Assembly (NCBI RefSeq): GCF_947503385.1 | Contig: NZ_CANNDO010000001.1 | Location: forward strand, 930,001-994,000 | DNA: 64,000 nucleotides | Direction of reading: 5' to 3' | Origin: an uncultured Tateyamaria sp. | GTDB lineage: Bacteria > Pseudomonadota > Alphaproteobacteria > Rhodobacterales > Rhodobacteraceae | Shown: positions 55,408 to 64,000 of the stretch, piece after piece | How the letters are laid out: every line of letters starts with the position of its first letter | Numbering within the stretch: position 1 is the first letter of the stretch | Notes under the pieces: model-generated | Told to the model about the DNA's origin: nothing | What the model saw: the letters and a program-made list of their open reading frames with translations, nothing else | Databases searched by the model: none | Made by a program: the position numbers and the translations under genes

Positions 55408-56558
55408 CCGACATCGCCCAAGCCTTTGTCGGTGCGCAGGTCCATGATGGCCACCGATTGTTGCAGGATCATGCGGTTGTCGTGGCGCGCGATGGCACCT
55501 GCCGGGTGGTGGACCGGGCCGCACTGCCCTTGGGGTGTCCGACACGGGATCTGTCCGGCGGCGTGATCGCCCCCGGTTTCGTTGACCTTCAGGTCAATGG
55601 CGGCGGCGGTGTGATGTTCAACGATGATCAGTCGGTGGAGACGTTGCGCACCATTGCAGCGGCACATGCCAGCACCGGGACGGTCGCCCTCTTGCCCACT
55701 TTGATCACGGACACCGGGGCGCGAACACATGCGGCGATCCGCGCCGTGGAACAGGCCATTGCACAACAGGTGCCTGGCATTGTCGGCATCCACCTCGAAG
55801 GGCCGCACCTGTCGGTGGCGCGCAAGGGTGCGCACGACCAGGACCTGATCCGTCCGATGGACGATGCGGACCTGTCACTGTTGTTGGGGGCGGCGGACCG
55901 GTTGCCCAACGTGATGGTCACCGTCGCCCCCGAGACAACGACACATGCGCAGATCAACGCTATGGCGCAGGCGGGGATCGTGGTGTCACTGGGGCATACG
56001 GATGCACAGTTCGGGACGTGCATGGCCGCGTTTGACGCGGGCGCGCGCTGTGTCACGCACCTGTTCAACGCGATGAGCCAGCTGGGCAACCGGGAACCGG
56101 GGCTTGTTGGTGCCGCGCTGGAACGGGACGACGTGCACGCGGGTTTGATCGCGGACGGCATACATGTGCACCCAGCGATGATCCGCATCGCCCTGTCGGC
56201 CAAGCGTGCCGCCGACAAGATCTTTCTCGTGACGGATGCGATGGCGACGGCAGGCTCCGACATCGATAGTTTCGAGTTGAACGGGCGGCGCGTGCTGCGC
56301 CGGGCGCAACGTCTCACGCTGGAGGATGGCACACTGGCCGGGGCGGATCTGGACATGCCGCGTGCGCTGTCTGTCATGGTGGATGCCGTGGGCGACGATC
56401 CGGAGCACGCCATTGCGCGGGCGACCTCGGGGCCTGCGTCGCTGCTGCGCGAACAGGGCACTGCGGGCGGGTTGAACGGCCCTTTGGCTGGGGTCATCCA
56501 TATCGGGCCGGACAATGCGGTGACGCCGCTGCGGGGCCTTGCACGCCAAGACGCCTAA
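55404..56558 (+). CDS. nagA: N-acetylglucosamine-6-phosphate deacetylase
   Basis: Metal amidohydrolase removing acetate from GlcNAc-6-phosphate. 384 residues, normal. Seen: GFVDLQVNGGGGVMFND (about 58-74), metal ligands E132 in HLEGPHLS, H198 in SLGHTDA and H219 in THLFNAM, and the catalytic D278 in VTDAMATAGS. End of the rightward operon. No clear terminator follows; the 149-bp gap to 56707 shows nothing recognisable. Confidence 0.95.
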   Translation: MTDIAQAFVGAQVHDGHRLLQDHAVVVARDGTCRVVDRAALPLGCPTRDLSGGVIAPGFVDLQVNGGGGVMFNDDQSVETLRTIAAAHASTGTVALLPTLITDTGARTHAAIRAVEQAIAQQVPGIVGIHLEGPHLSVARKGAHDQDLIRPMDDADLSLLLGAADRLPNVMVTVAPETTTHAQINAMAQAGIVVSLGHTDAQFGTCMAAFDAGARCVTHLFNAMSQLGNREPGLVGAALERDDVHAGLIADGIHVHPAMIRIALSAKRAADKIFLVTDAMATAGSDIDSFELNGRRVLRRAQRLTLEDGTLAGADLDMPRALSVMVDAVGDDPEHAIARATSGPASLLREQGTAGGLNGPLAGVIHIGPDNAVTPLRGLARQDA

Positions 56559-56707
56559 CGGCACGACCGCGGGTTGCGCTTTTTGCTACCTGTGCGGGAT
56601 GGCGCGCGGGCAAGGGCACAAAGTACCGGGATGTGAGCGCTACTTTATGTGATTTTTCGGCAATTTCGGATAGTGTGGCGCAAGTCTGACCGCATACGAG
56701 CTGCCTT

Positions 56708-58318
56708 GTGCGAACCGATCCGAAAGACTTGGATGATACGCTGCGCGACGTTTTCTCGCTCGCGCCCAGCAAGGAATCCGTGCTGCTGCATCGCGAGATG
56801 ATTGCGCAATACGATCAGGAACAAGAACCCATTTCGGAACGGATCGTCTGGGCGGAGTTTCAGCCTGACATGGGCTTTGTCCGTGCCGGTATTTCCAACG
56901 CGCGCACCATGGAGACGGTCAGCGTACTGGACCCTAGCGCGCATCCCGAAATCGCCGAAATGAACGACATCGCCGCCCGGCAGGACTTGCAGGCCGGGGG
57001 GGTCGTGCCCGCGGGCACGCAGGACGGGTTCCATTGGTGCGTTCCGTTCACCGCCGTGTCCGACAGGGGCGCAAAGCGCAACACGCTGCGGACGGTGTTG
57101 ATCACGCGGGCGCTGTTTCACGAGGTCTTTGACCTGTTCAACCGCCAATGCCAGCTGACCCCCGCCGAAAAGGTCGTGGTGTTTCAGTTGGTCGCGGGGC
57201 TGAACCCAACAGGTGCCGCGCGCGAGGATGGCGTGTCCATCGAAACAAAGCGCAGCCACCTGAAGCGCGCGATGAGCAAGCTGGGCTGTGCCAGTCAGTC
57301 GGAAACCGTGCGGATGCTGATCAGTCAGCTGGTGCACATCATGTATCTGTGTGAACAGGACCCGGACCAAAGCCGCGTTATTGATGCCTTTACGGCGGAC
57401 CACCTGCGGGAGCCGATCCGCCTGTCAACGCAGCGTTTGCAGACCGGGCGTTTGATCCGCATCTGGGAAATGGGGCCGGTGGATGGCAAGCCGCTGCTGG
57501 TTCTGCACGGATACCTGTTTCCCTTTCTGCTCCTGAATGCGCAGGAGGCCTTGCTGCGCAAAAACATCCGCTTGGTGATCCCGGTGCGCGCGGGATATCT
57601 CGACGATCAGGCCTGCGCGTCAGCCTTTGGCGAAGGGACGCTGATCGACCAGACCATCGACGATCTGCTGGCCTTTATGGAAAAGACGTGGGCGGGGCCG
57701 GTGGACGTGCTGTGCCATTCCAGTGGCGCATTTTATGCGATGCTGATGTTGCAACGCGACCCGCACTGCTTTGCCCGCCTTGTCGTCACCTCAATCAACC
57801 TGATGGATCATCGCCGCGAGGCGACATCTCCGGCTGCGAAATTTCTGGACGGTCTGCGCAAACTCGCCACCCATAACGGCATGTACAAACGGCTGAGCGC
57901 GCAGTTCCAGCAGCGGGTGTTTTCCAATGATCGCACGACGCGGTTTGTGCTGCGCAAACTGTTCAGCGCCAGTGACACCGACGTGCAGGCGCTGAACGGT
58001 CAGGTGGGATATGGGGAGGCGTTTGGCTGGTATCGGGCGCTCCACGCCCATTCGACGATCGGCATCGCGTCGGATTTTGAACTGGTGCACAAGGAATCCG
58101 CGAACCTTGTGAACGGCCTCAGGACGCCGACTGTGTTTGTACATGGCACGCAGGATCATTTCACCGAGCCGGACGTGCTGCGCAGCTACTTGGACGGGCA
58201 GGACCATGCGCAGATGCGGCTGGTCGAGGGGGCCGGTCACCTGAGCGTTGCCAGCCATGCAACCCAGATTTGGGACGCGATTGCCGACAGTCTGGGGCTG
58301 GACCCGGCGCAGGGTTGA
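56708..58318 (+). CDS. LuxR-type HTH fused to an alpha/beta hydrolase
   Basis: 536-residue protein joining a regulator and an enzyme. Seen: an N-terminal part of unknown fold (1-145), a LuxR/GerE-like HTH (about 148-208: LTPAEKVVVFQLVAG, SIETKRSHLKRAMSKLG), then a hydrolase domain (about 245-530) with oxyanion LVLHGY, nucleophile Ser338 in LCHSSGAFYA (Cys in place of the first Gly of GxSxG), an acid in HGTQDHFTEP and His in GAGHLSV. No signal peptide, so cytoplasmic. Start is a GTG at 56708 without a clear ribosome site. It may sense or destroy an ester/lactone ligand. Confidence 0.85.
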   Translation: MRTDPKDLDDTLRDVFSLAPSKESVLLHREMIAQYDQEQEPISERIVWAEFQPDMGFVRAGISNARTMETVSVLDPSAHPEIAEMNDIAARQDLQAGGVVPAGTQDGFHWCVPFTAVSDRGAKRNTLRTVLITRALFHEVFDLFNRQCQLTPAEKVVVFQLVAGLNPTGAAREDGVSIETKRSHLKRAMSKLGCASQSETVRMLISQLVHIMYLCEQDPDQSRVIDAFTADHLREPIRLSTQRLQTGRLIRIWEMGPVDGKPLLVLHGYLFPFLLLNAQEALLRKNIRLVIPVRAGYLDDQACASAFGEGTLIDQTIDDLLAFMEKTWAGPVDVLCHSSGAFYAMLMLQRDPHCFARLVVTSINLMDHRREATSPAAKFLDGLRKLATHNGMYKRLSAQFQQRVFSNDRTTRFVLRKLFSASDTDVQALNGQVGYGEAFGWYRALHAHSTIGIASDFELVHKESANLVNGLRTPTVFVHGTQDHFTEPDVLRSYLDGQDHAQMRLVEGAGHLSVASHATQIWDAIADSLGLDPAQG

Positions 58319-58338
58319 GGGGGTAGCCCTGCGCCGGG
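58303..58338. other. perfect 12-bp inverted repeat at convergent gene ends
   Basis: CCCGGCGCAGGG and CCCTGCGCCGGG with a 12-nt spacer that contains the hydrolase stop codon. No T-tract on either side, but it separates two convergent genes and may act as a bidirectional 3'-end signal. Confidence 0.6.
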
Positions 58339-58346
58339 TACGGGTC

Positions 58347-61300
58347 TCAGAACCGCCAGACACCTCCGATGGAGGCGCTGTGCGTGTCCGCATTGTCCCC
58401 GAACTGCCCCGAATAGCGCATGTCGAACGAGAACGTGTCATCCACCTTGATCTCCAACCCGGCGCCAATTGCGATGACACTGTCGCCCAAGGCGGCACCG
58501 CTGTCTTGGAACGATGCACCCGTCACGCCAGCGATTGTGCTGTTCACGACGGACCGGTCAGAACCAAAGGCGTGTTCGTACATCAGCGACACTGACGGAA
58601 TGACGGTCATCCCGTCAGCGGTCTGGATCGTCTGTTCGAATGCCATCCCAACGCCCAGCACGGTGCGGTCGAACCGTTCTGATCCAACGGTAAGATTGAG
58701 AATGCCTGCGCCGGTTTCGGTGTAGCCGTCGCGGTTCACCACCGTATGGCGCAGCGACACGACAGGGGCGAGGCGCATTTGTGCGGCATTGTCCCAGCCC
58801 AGACGCGGCGCGAGGTTGTATGACAGGTCCGCGCCGATTTCGAACACGGACCCGTCTGCGGATGCGCGCGCGGTGGCCGGGGCCGATCCGGTCAGAGGAA
58901 TGACCCGCGTGATGTCATGCGATTGCCTGCCATATGTGGCTGCCGTCGTGAAGCGCCACGCGTCCCGTTCCATGTGGTAATACGCGCCGATCTGTCTGGT
59001 GTCGATGTCAGCGCTGTCGGGACCGCTGGACACATCGGTGCTGGAATAGCCAAGGGCCACGCCCGCGCGGACAAAGCCTGTGGCTGTGGGGCGCGTTACG
59101 TCATAGCCAATGGCCAACCCGTTGGCATCCGCGTTGTAGCCCGGCACGGGCGGGGCTGCGTCCACGTCACTGCGGCTGGCAAAGGGACTGACCCAGACGG
59201 ATGCACCGTCGGGCCCAAACAGGCCCGCCTGATCCTGAAACGCGGCGCCCGAAAAGCGCAGCGCGCTTTGTTTTGCATCGTCTTGTGCGGCGTTGGCCCC
59301 CCGTGCGCGCAGTGTCCGGGCAAAGATATCGGCGCTGACAAGCCCCGCTTGGAGAGCGTTGGGATGGATCGATTTGTCTGACATCTCGGTCGATGGATCG
59401 TCCGGTGTGACAGTCCCCATGCTGTAGCTGACGGCGACACTGTTGGCGGCGTAGGCGGCAACCACATCCACGTCGGGCAGATTGTCGATGATCGTGTCAA
59501 AGGCACCGGCAATGCCGCCATCCGCCGTCAGGATGGTATAGGATTGCGTATCCGGATAGCCGGTCGGATAGCCCACACCAAAGATCGACAACGTCCCGCC
59601 GAGCGTTGCGCTGCCCGACACGTCGACGAGATCGGACGTGCCGTTGGCTGCAATCTCCACGTCCAGTTGGCCCGCGCTATCCTGCGCGAAATCCCCGTTC
59701 ACGGTAAACGTGCCAATGGAGTTGCCGGGTGCAAAGCGTCCGCTGTTGGCAAAGCCCGAGGCGGTGCCGGTGCCGGTCACCAGGCCCATGTTCGACACCA
59801 CGATATCACCGACCTGATTGTCTGTCTGGAAACTGGCCCCACCGCCAACGCGGATGTTCAGGCTGGCCTGATCGGCATCGACGATGCCGTGCCCCTCCAT
59901 GATCTCGAAATCGAGCGGTCCATTGGCGAAACTGCCGCCGCCCACGACCAGCGTGCCTGCGCCGGATTTTGCGATGGATTCGAAATTGGTGAAATGCGCG
60001 ATCTGAGATGCGGGATCGAACCGGGCGCTGTTGCCTGCCTCGACGGACAGCGCAACCCGGTCATAGCCTTCGCCCCCATCGACCGCGTCCGTTACGGCAA
60101 ACCCTTGATAGAGGAACTGGTCGTCCCCGCCACCCAGTCGCGACACACCCGTGATCGACGCGGTTTCGCGGATGATCAGCGTATCACTGCCTCCGCCAAG
60201 ATCCATCGCGATGCCTGAGCCGCTGCTGAGTGTGCCGGCGATGTCCACGGTCGTTTCATTGCCGAGGTCCACATCGACGACCACGACTTCTTCTGTGTCC
60301 GGGTCAGTTTCCGCGACGCGCGTGCGGCTGTCGTCCTGAATACCGATCCCGGTGGTGGTGGTGACCGCGCTGGTTTCGTCGATGCTGATGAAATTGTTGC
60401 TGGCAACGACACTGGGTATTTCGAATGCGCGGATCGAGACGCCCAAGGCGATCCCTGCGCCGCCGTCGGCGGTGACCTGCACCGACGTCCCGTTGCGCAG
60501 GATCGTCTCGGACATGCCGGATGAAAGGGCGATGCCGTTGCTGTTGGTGCCCTGCACATCGACCAGTGCGCCGTCCAGTTCCAGCTGTGTCCGGCCGGTC
60601 ATCGCCAGCGAGATGCCGTCCGACCCTGCCACCAGATCGGATTGTGTGGCGCTTTCGACCCCGGTGCCTTGGGTGTAGATTTCACCTGTCACCAGAACAT
60701 TGGCATCGTTGCTGATGGTCATGCCGTCCGCGCTGAACCCGGGGAAACCAAAGTCCGAAATCCCGATCCCCGTCGCGGTGCCCTGGCGGGTTGTCCCGGC
60801 CCCGCCCGTCGCGCGAATGACGCCTGCGTGTTCGATCTGTGGCGGAGTGTCCCCCGCTGTGCTGAACGAGAATATGCCGATTGCAGTGCCTCCGACCGCT
60901 TCGCCGGACCCGGTCAGGCTGGCATTGCCCCCAGTGACGATCATCTCGCCTTCGGTGCGGAATGTCGTGGTGCTGGAAGCTGGCGCATCTTCGGGTATGA
61001 ACCCGCCGCTTACGATCATCCCGGTTGCGGAACCGCCCGTGACCGTCAGGTCTGATCCGGTGGACGCGACACCTGTCGCATTGCCGCCTGTTGTGACAAT
61101 GTCGCCCGTCTGGACATATCTGCTTTGCCCAACCGCGTTGAGCGAGATCGACAAGGCGTTGCCTGTCCCGCCGACCACCCTCCCGGAAAGGTCGGTTCCG
61201 TCAAGCGTCAGCGACGCGTCACCGGCATGTGCGGTCAGCGCGCTGTCTTCGACCATATCGAATGTGGTTCCGTTGAGGCCGGACGTTGCGCCGATGCTGA

Positions 61301-62924
61301 CCCCGCTGGCCTGTCCTCCACCGACATAGGCGGTCATGTCCGAACCTGTCACCTGGCCCGAGGCGTTGCCACCAATGGCGGTGACATCGCCTGCCAGATC
61401 GTAGCTCAGTTCTTGTGTGAAGAGCGTCAGACCGCTTGCACCGCTGCCGCCAAATCGGTTCAGGACCAGCGTGTCGCGGGGCGTCCCGTTGGGCAAATCC
61501 GACAACTCGTTGACGTCGGACGTGCCTGTGCCGACAATCTCGGCATGGGCGTCACCGCCGGTTACGTTGACGTCACCTGTTATGTTGAGCGACAGGCGTT
61601 GCGGGTTGGTATCCCCGATCAGACCGCTGCCTATGGTTTCAATGCCACTTGCAGTCATGCCCGATCCACTGGCCGCCACGAGCCCGCTGGCCTGTCCTGC
61701 GTCATCGGTGGCGCGTGCGGTCATTGTGGTCATGCCGTTGGTCACGCTGATATCGCCGTTGATCGTGATGGTGCGGGCGCTGGGTTTGTTGACCCAGACC
61801 CCGATCAGCGCTGCGGAATCCACTTGCGCGGTGGCCCGTGTGTTCGGGTCGCCGCCGGGCAGGTCGTTGGCTTGCGACAGCGCTTCAACATTGCCGCCGG
61901 ACAGGGTCACGTTGCCGTTGATCGTCAACGATGTTTGATCGGCAAAGGTGACCTGATCGACATTGCCAAAGTCGTTGTCCGTGATGAAAACACCGCGGCC
62001 TGCGCTGTGGCGCGCGATTGTCGCGGCGATGGCTCCGGTGGTTTCAGCAGAGGCGGTCACGCCACCACCGGTCAGGGTGACATCCCCCGTCTGGGTGATG
62101 TCGATGTCACCATTGGCCTCAACATAAAATCCAAAGTGATCGCTGGATGTGGATTGGCCCGACGATTGGGCAAAGCGGGTTGAGAACACGCGCTGGTTCA
62201 CGCCAACATCGCCGCTGCGGTCCACGACCAGCGTGCGTTGGCCACCATCCAGCGACACATTTCCGGTATTGGTGAATGTCACGTCGCCGCTGTCGTCCCG
62301 CAGGCGGATTGCTCCAAACTGGCCCATGACAAAGTCGCGCTCGCCGCCCGGCGCAAAAATATTGGTGCGCCTGCTTGTCGTTGCGGTGACCGTGGGCCGC
62401 GTGACGATGAGGTCGCCGGTGCGCGTGAGGTCGAGGCCTGTCCCGCTGAAGATGTTGAAGGTGCCAAAATTGGCGAGGTCAAATTCGGGTGTGTTGGTCA
62501 CGTCGGACAATGTCGGCCCGGTAATGTCACCTGTCACGGTGCCGGTCACCGCTCCATCAGTCCGAATTTCAAAACCTGCACGCCGCGTCCGGCCAAAGCC
62601 GGGATCAAGCACGGTGCCAAAGGTCGACAGATCGGCGTTCACGTTGATGTCCGCGCCGGTCGTATTCGTAAAACGCAGACCGGTGCCGCCGACCGCCTGC
62701 GTCAGACTGTTGATGTTGATCGTGTCGAAACCACCGGTGACGGCCTGTCCGGTTGGCAGGGCCCCGTCGCAGGTAACGACGTTCCCCGTTGTCACGCAGG
62801 ATGCGGACCCGACCGCCGGATAGAGTGCAGTTGTCAGTAACAAAGCGCCCAACGCGCCCATACGTGGCCACGTCACACACGGTTCGGCGTCGCCGGTTGG
62901 CGCGCCCCAATTCAATAGATTCAT
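58347..62924 (-). CDS. autotransporter domain-containing protein
   Basis: Type V secreted surface protein of 1525 residues. Seen: an N-terminal signal region (about 22-42, MGALGALLLTTALYPAVGSA), a very long Gly/Thr/Asp/Asn-rich passenger (about 45-1190) with many repeats of a GDV-x-TGGNA type, expected to form a beta-helix, a linker (about 1195-1240), and a C-terminal beta-barrel (about 1250-1525, opening VWVSPFASRSDVD and ending in GGVWRF with the terminal Phe). ATG at 62924 chosen; one at 62861 is possible. Passenger function unknown, probably adhesion or biofilm. Confidence 0.9.
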   Translation of the reverse strand: MNLLNWGAPTGDAEPCVTWPRMGALGALLLTTALYPAVGSASCVTTGNVVTCDGALPTGQAVTGGFDTININSLTQAVGGTGLRFTNTTGADINVNADLSTFGTVLDPGFGRTRRAGFEIRTDGAVTGTVTGDITGPTLSDVTNTPEFDLANFGTFNIFSGTGLDLTRTGDLIVTRPTVTATTSRRTNIFAPGGERDFVMGQFGAIRLRDDSGDVTFTNTGNVSLDGGQRTLVVDRSGDVGVNQRVFSTRFAQSSGQSTSSDHFGFYVEANGDIDITQTGDVTLTGGGVTASAETTGAIAATIARHSAGRGVFITDNDFGNVDQVTFADQTSLTINGNVTLSGGNVEALSQANDLPGGDPNTRATAQVDSAALIGVWVNKPSARTITINGDISVTNGMTTMTARATDDAGQASGLVAASGSGMTASGIETIGSGLIGDTNPQRLSLNITGDVNVTGGDAHAEIVGTGTSDVNELSDLPNGTPRDTLVLNRFGGSGASGLTLFTQELSYDLAGDVTAIGGNASGQVTGSDMTAYVGGGQASGVSIGATSGLNGTTFDMVEDSALTAHAGDASLTLDGTDLSGRVVGGTGNALSISLNAVGQSRYVQTGDIVTTGGNATGVASTGSDLTVTGGSATGMIVSGGFIPEDAPASSTTTFRTEGEMIVTGGNASLTGSGEAVGGTAIGIFSFSTAGDTPPQIEHAGVIRATGGAGTTRQGTATGIGISDFGFPGFSADGMTISNDANVLVTGEIYTQGTGVESATQSDLVAGSDGISLAMTGRTQLELDGALVDVQGTNSNGIALSSGMSETILRNGTSVQVTADGGAGIALGVSIRAFEIPSVVASNNFISIDETSAVTTTTGIGIQDDSRTRVAETDPDTEEVVVVDVDLGNETTVDIAGTLSSGSGIAMDLGGGSDTLIIRETASITGVSRLGGGDDQFLYQGFAVTDAVDGGEGYDRVALSVEAGNSARFDPASQIAHFTNFESIAKSGAGTLVVGGGSFANGPLDFEIMEGHGIVDADQASLNIRVGGGASFQTDNQVGDIVVSNMGLVTGTGTASGFANSGRFAPGNSIGTFTVNGDFAQDSAGQLDVEIAANGTSDLVDVSGSATLGGTLSIFGVGYPTGYPDTQSYTILTADGGIAGAFDTIIDNLPDVDVVAAYAANSVAVSYSMGTVTPDDPSTEMSDKSIHPNALQAGLVSADIFARTLRARGANAAQDDAKQSALRFSGAAFQDQAGLFGPDGASVWVSPFASRSDVDAAPPVPGYNADANGLAIGYDVTRPTATGFVRAGVALGYSSTDVSSGPDSADIDTRQIGAYYHMERDAWRFTTAATYGRQSHDITRVIPLTGSAPATARASADGSVFEIGADLSYNLAPRLGWDNAAQMRLAPVVSLRHTVVNRDGYTETGAGILNLTVGSERFDRTVLGVGMAFEQTIQTADGMTVIPSVSLMYEHAFGSDRSVVNSTIAGVTGASFQDSGAALGDSVIAIGAGLEIKVDDTFSFDMRYSGQFGDNADTHSASIGGVWRF

Positions 62925-63333
62925 CTCAAATTCACCCCAGAAATACCATTTCTGACCACGAGGATAGAAGTGCGTGAAACCGATGGCGTCACCCAAATGG
63001 GTGAGATGAGGGCAGATAAAAGACGGGACCGCACGGTGCCTGCGCCGTTTGCCAGACAGGTATGCAGCAAAGGTGGCGGTCATCTGGAACGGCGGCAACC
63101 AACTGACAAGGCGGAGAAAGTGGCGGTGTGGGAGGCCGGTCCTTTTGCGGATCACAGGCTGTGCGCCGTGCGCGTGGTGTTGCCTGCCATTGCAAGGCTG
63201 CGCACGCCCCTCCCACGTCCCGTTAACCCCTTGTTGATACTTCCCCCTACCGCGATGGCTGGGTGTCCGGCCTTGGGTGTGACTGGTGGCCGTTCGGGCG
63301 CACCACGCCCGTCGAGACAAAAGGGAAATTTGG
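62925..63333. other. long divergent promoter region
   Basis: 409 bp between the divergent autotransporter and beta-helix genes. Several short open frames exist but none has supporting signals. The stretch 63195-63260 (runs of C with TTAACCCCTTGTTGATACTT) is the most promoter-like part by eye; no palindromic operator or repeat was found. Confidence 0.4.
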
Positions 63334-64000
63334 ATGAACAAAGCGATCACTGATGGCGTGCTGCTGATGCCGCCTGCCTTTGCAAACGGTCTGGATGTCT
63401 GGTCGAGCGGTGATGGCACCCCGGGCTCGGACACGTATGAAAATGCGTCCAACGCGGCCTTTGTGCCTGCGGATCAGGACTTTGGCGGCTGTCTGGAGTT
63501 GCAGAAGACATCTGGCACGACGCGGGTGCGGTACATGGGGCAGACGCCGCTGTTGCCGGGCTGCTATCTGCGCATAACGGCCCGGATCAAGGCGATTGCG
63601 GGCAACCTGCCATCGGTGCGCATTGCGGGCTATGCAGCGCGGTCGAACGGGTCTGCTGTTGGCGGTGTGGACACCACTGCCGATGTGGTGACGCTGACCA
63701 GCTACGGGTCTGTGGTCGAAGTGTCGGCCATTGTCGGCGCGGGCAACCGGAGCGGTGTGGACCTCGTTTGGGGGGCGGAGCCGGTCTATGGCCACTTTGG
63801 CCTTGACCTGACGGGGCCGAATGGCGGGGTCGTGCGTATCGACGATCTGGTGATCGAAGACATCTCATCGGTATTCCTGAGCGATCTGGTGTCGGTGGTC
63901 GACGTGCGGGATTATGGCGCGGTGGGCGATGGCACCACAGATGACAGTGCCGCCTTTGACGCCGCAGATGCGGCGGCGAACGGGCGCACGGTTCTGGTGT
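63334..64000 (+). CDS. beta-helix / pectate-lyase-superfamily protein (3' truncated)
   Basis: Open frame from ATG at 63334 (after AAAAGGGAAATTTGG) to the window end, 222 codons visible. Seen: an N-terminal domain with LDVWSSGDGTPGSDTYENAS and DFGGCLELQKTSGTTRVRYM, resembling carbohydrate-binding jelly-roll modules, then VVDVRDYGAVGDGTTDDSAA (about 195-214), the classic opening of pectate-lyase-3/GH28-related right-handed beta-helix proteins. Such proteins usually bind or cut polysaccharide; the catalytic part is outside the window. Divergent from the autotransporter. Confidence 0.85.
   Translation, partial: MNKAITDGVLLMPPAFANGLDVWSSGDGTPGSDTYENASNAAFVPADQDFGGCLELQKTSGTTRVRYMGQTPLLPGCYLRITARIKAIAGNLPSVRIAGYAARSNGSAVGGVDTTADVVTLTSYGSVVEVSAIVGAGNRSGVDLVWGAEPVYGHFGLDLTGPNGGVVRIDDLVIEDISSVFLSDLVSVVDVRDYGAVGDGTTDDSAAFDAADAAANGRTVLV

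Overview
The window is chromosomal DNA of an alphaproteobacterium, most likely a marine Rhodobacteraceae (Roseobacter-group) species. This rests on the high GC content, dense operons with 4-bp start/stop overlaps, a class I lysyl-tRNA synthetase, a GltX-type GluRS, a RutR-regulated reductive pyrimidine pathway and recurring GC hairpin elements. The genus is inference only. No rRNA, tRNA, CRISPR array, integrase or complete insertion sequence was seen.

Layout. 0-6.6 kb: end of an N-formylglutamate amidohydrolase, a DUF1244 protein, pheT, a LysR regulator divergent from a methyltransferase, and ytoQ. 5.7-9.0 kb: oxyR divergent from katG with an OxyR-like site between. 9.2-12.3 kb: coupled aspS-gltX. 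12.4-19.7 kb: MATE transporter, gamma-glutamylcyclotransferase/inositol monophosphatase pair, YbbAP-type ABC exporter divergent from the tesA-type esterase, and an SRAP protein lacking its catalytic Cys2. 19.9-31.2 kb: a complete reductive pyrimidine degradation module (preT, preA, rutR, beta-ureidopropionase, dihydropyrimidinase, and a four-gene NMT1/TauT-type ABC transporter), with a consensus RutR operator. 31.3-34.3 kb: a small membrane protein, a REP-associated tyrosine transposase (RAYT) carrying a REP pair inside its own reading frame, and ettA. 34.4-40.7 kb: lipoprotein hydrolase, MOSC protein, an unknown protein, nadD, a Tat-exported PBP4 (dacB), and dadA behind a tandem glycine riboswitch. 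41.1-42.6 kb: two phage/contractile-injection tube-like proteins encoded tail to tail, one coupled to a TerB protein. 42.7-46.4 kb: lysS, DUF4864, and a TetR-regulated three-gene operon with two palindromic operators. 46.5-56.6 kb: a divergent amino-sugar locus (ABC transporter, oxidoreductase, murQ // BadF-type kinase, GntR regulator, NagB-II, nagA). 56.7-64 kb: a LuxR-HTH/alpha-beta-hydrolase fusion, a 1525-residue autotransporter, and the start of a beta-helix (pectate-lyase-like) protein.

How the genes work together. The pyrimidine block can import a pyrimidine-like compound and convert uracil/thymine to beta-alanine/beta-aminoisobutyrate, with RutR as sensor. The amino-sugar block imports a sugar, phosphorylates it with the BadF kinase, removes lactate (MurQ) and acetate (NagA), and deaminates it (NagB-II) to fructose-6-phosphate; tandem 11-bp repeats in both divergent promoters probably bind the GntR protein.

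The points I consider most worth following up are the RAYT gene with its REP pair of identical geometry inside and outside the gene, the isolated tube/tube/TerB cluster, the glycine riboswitch in front of a D-amino-acid dehydrogenase, the Cys2-less SRAP protein, the LuxR-hydrolase fusion, and a dispersed hairpin-plus-tail repeat that repeatedly forms the leader of a downstream gene.
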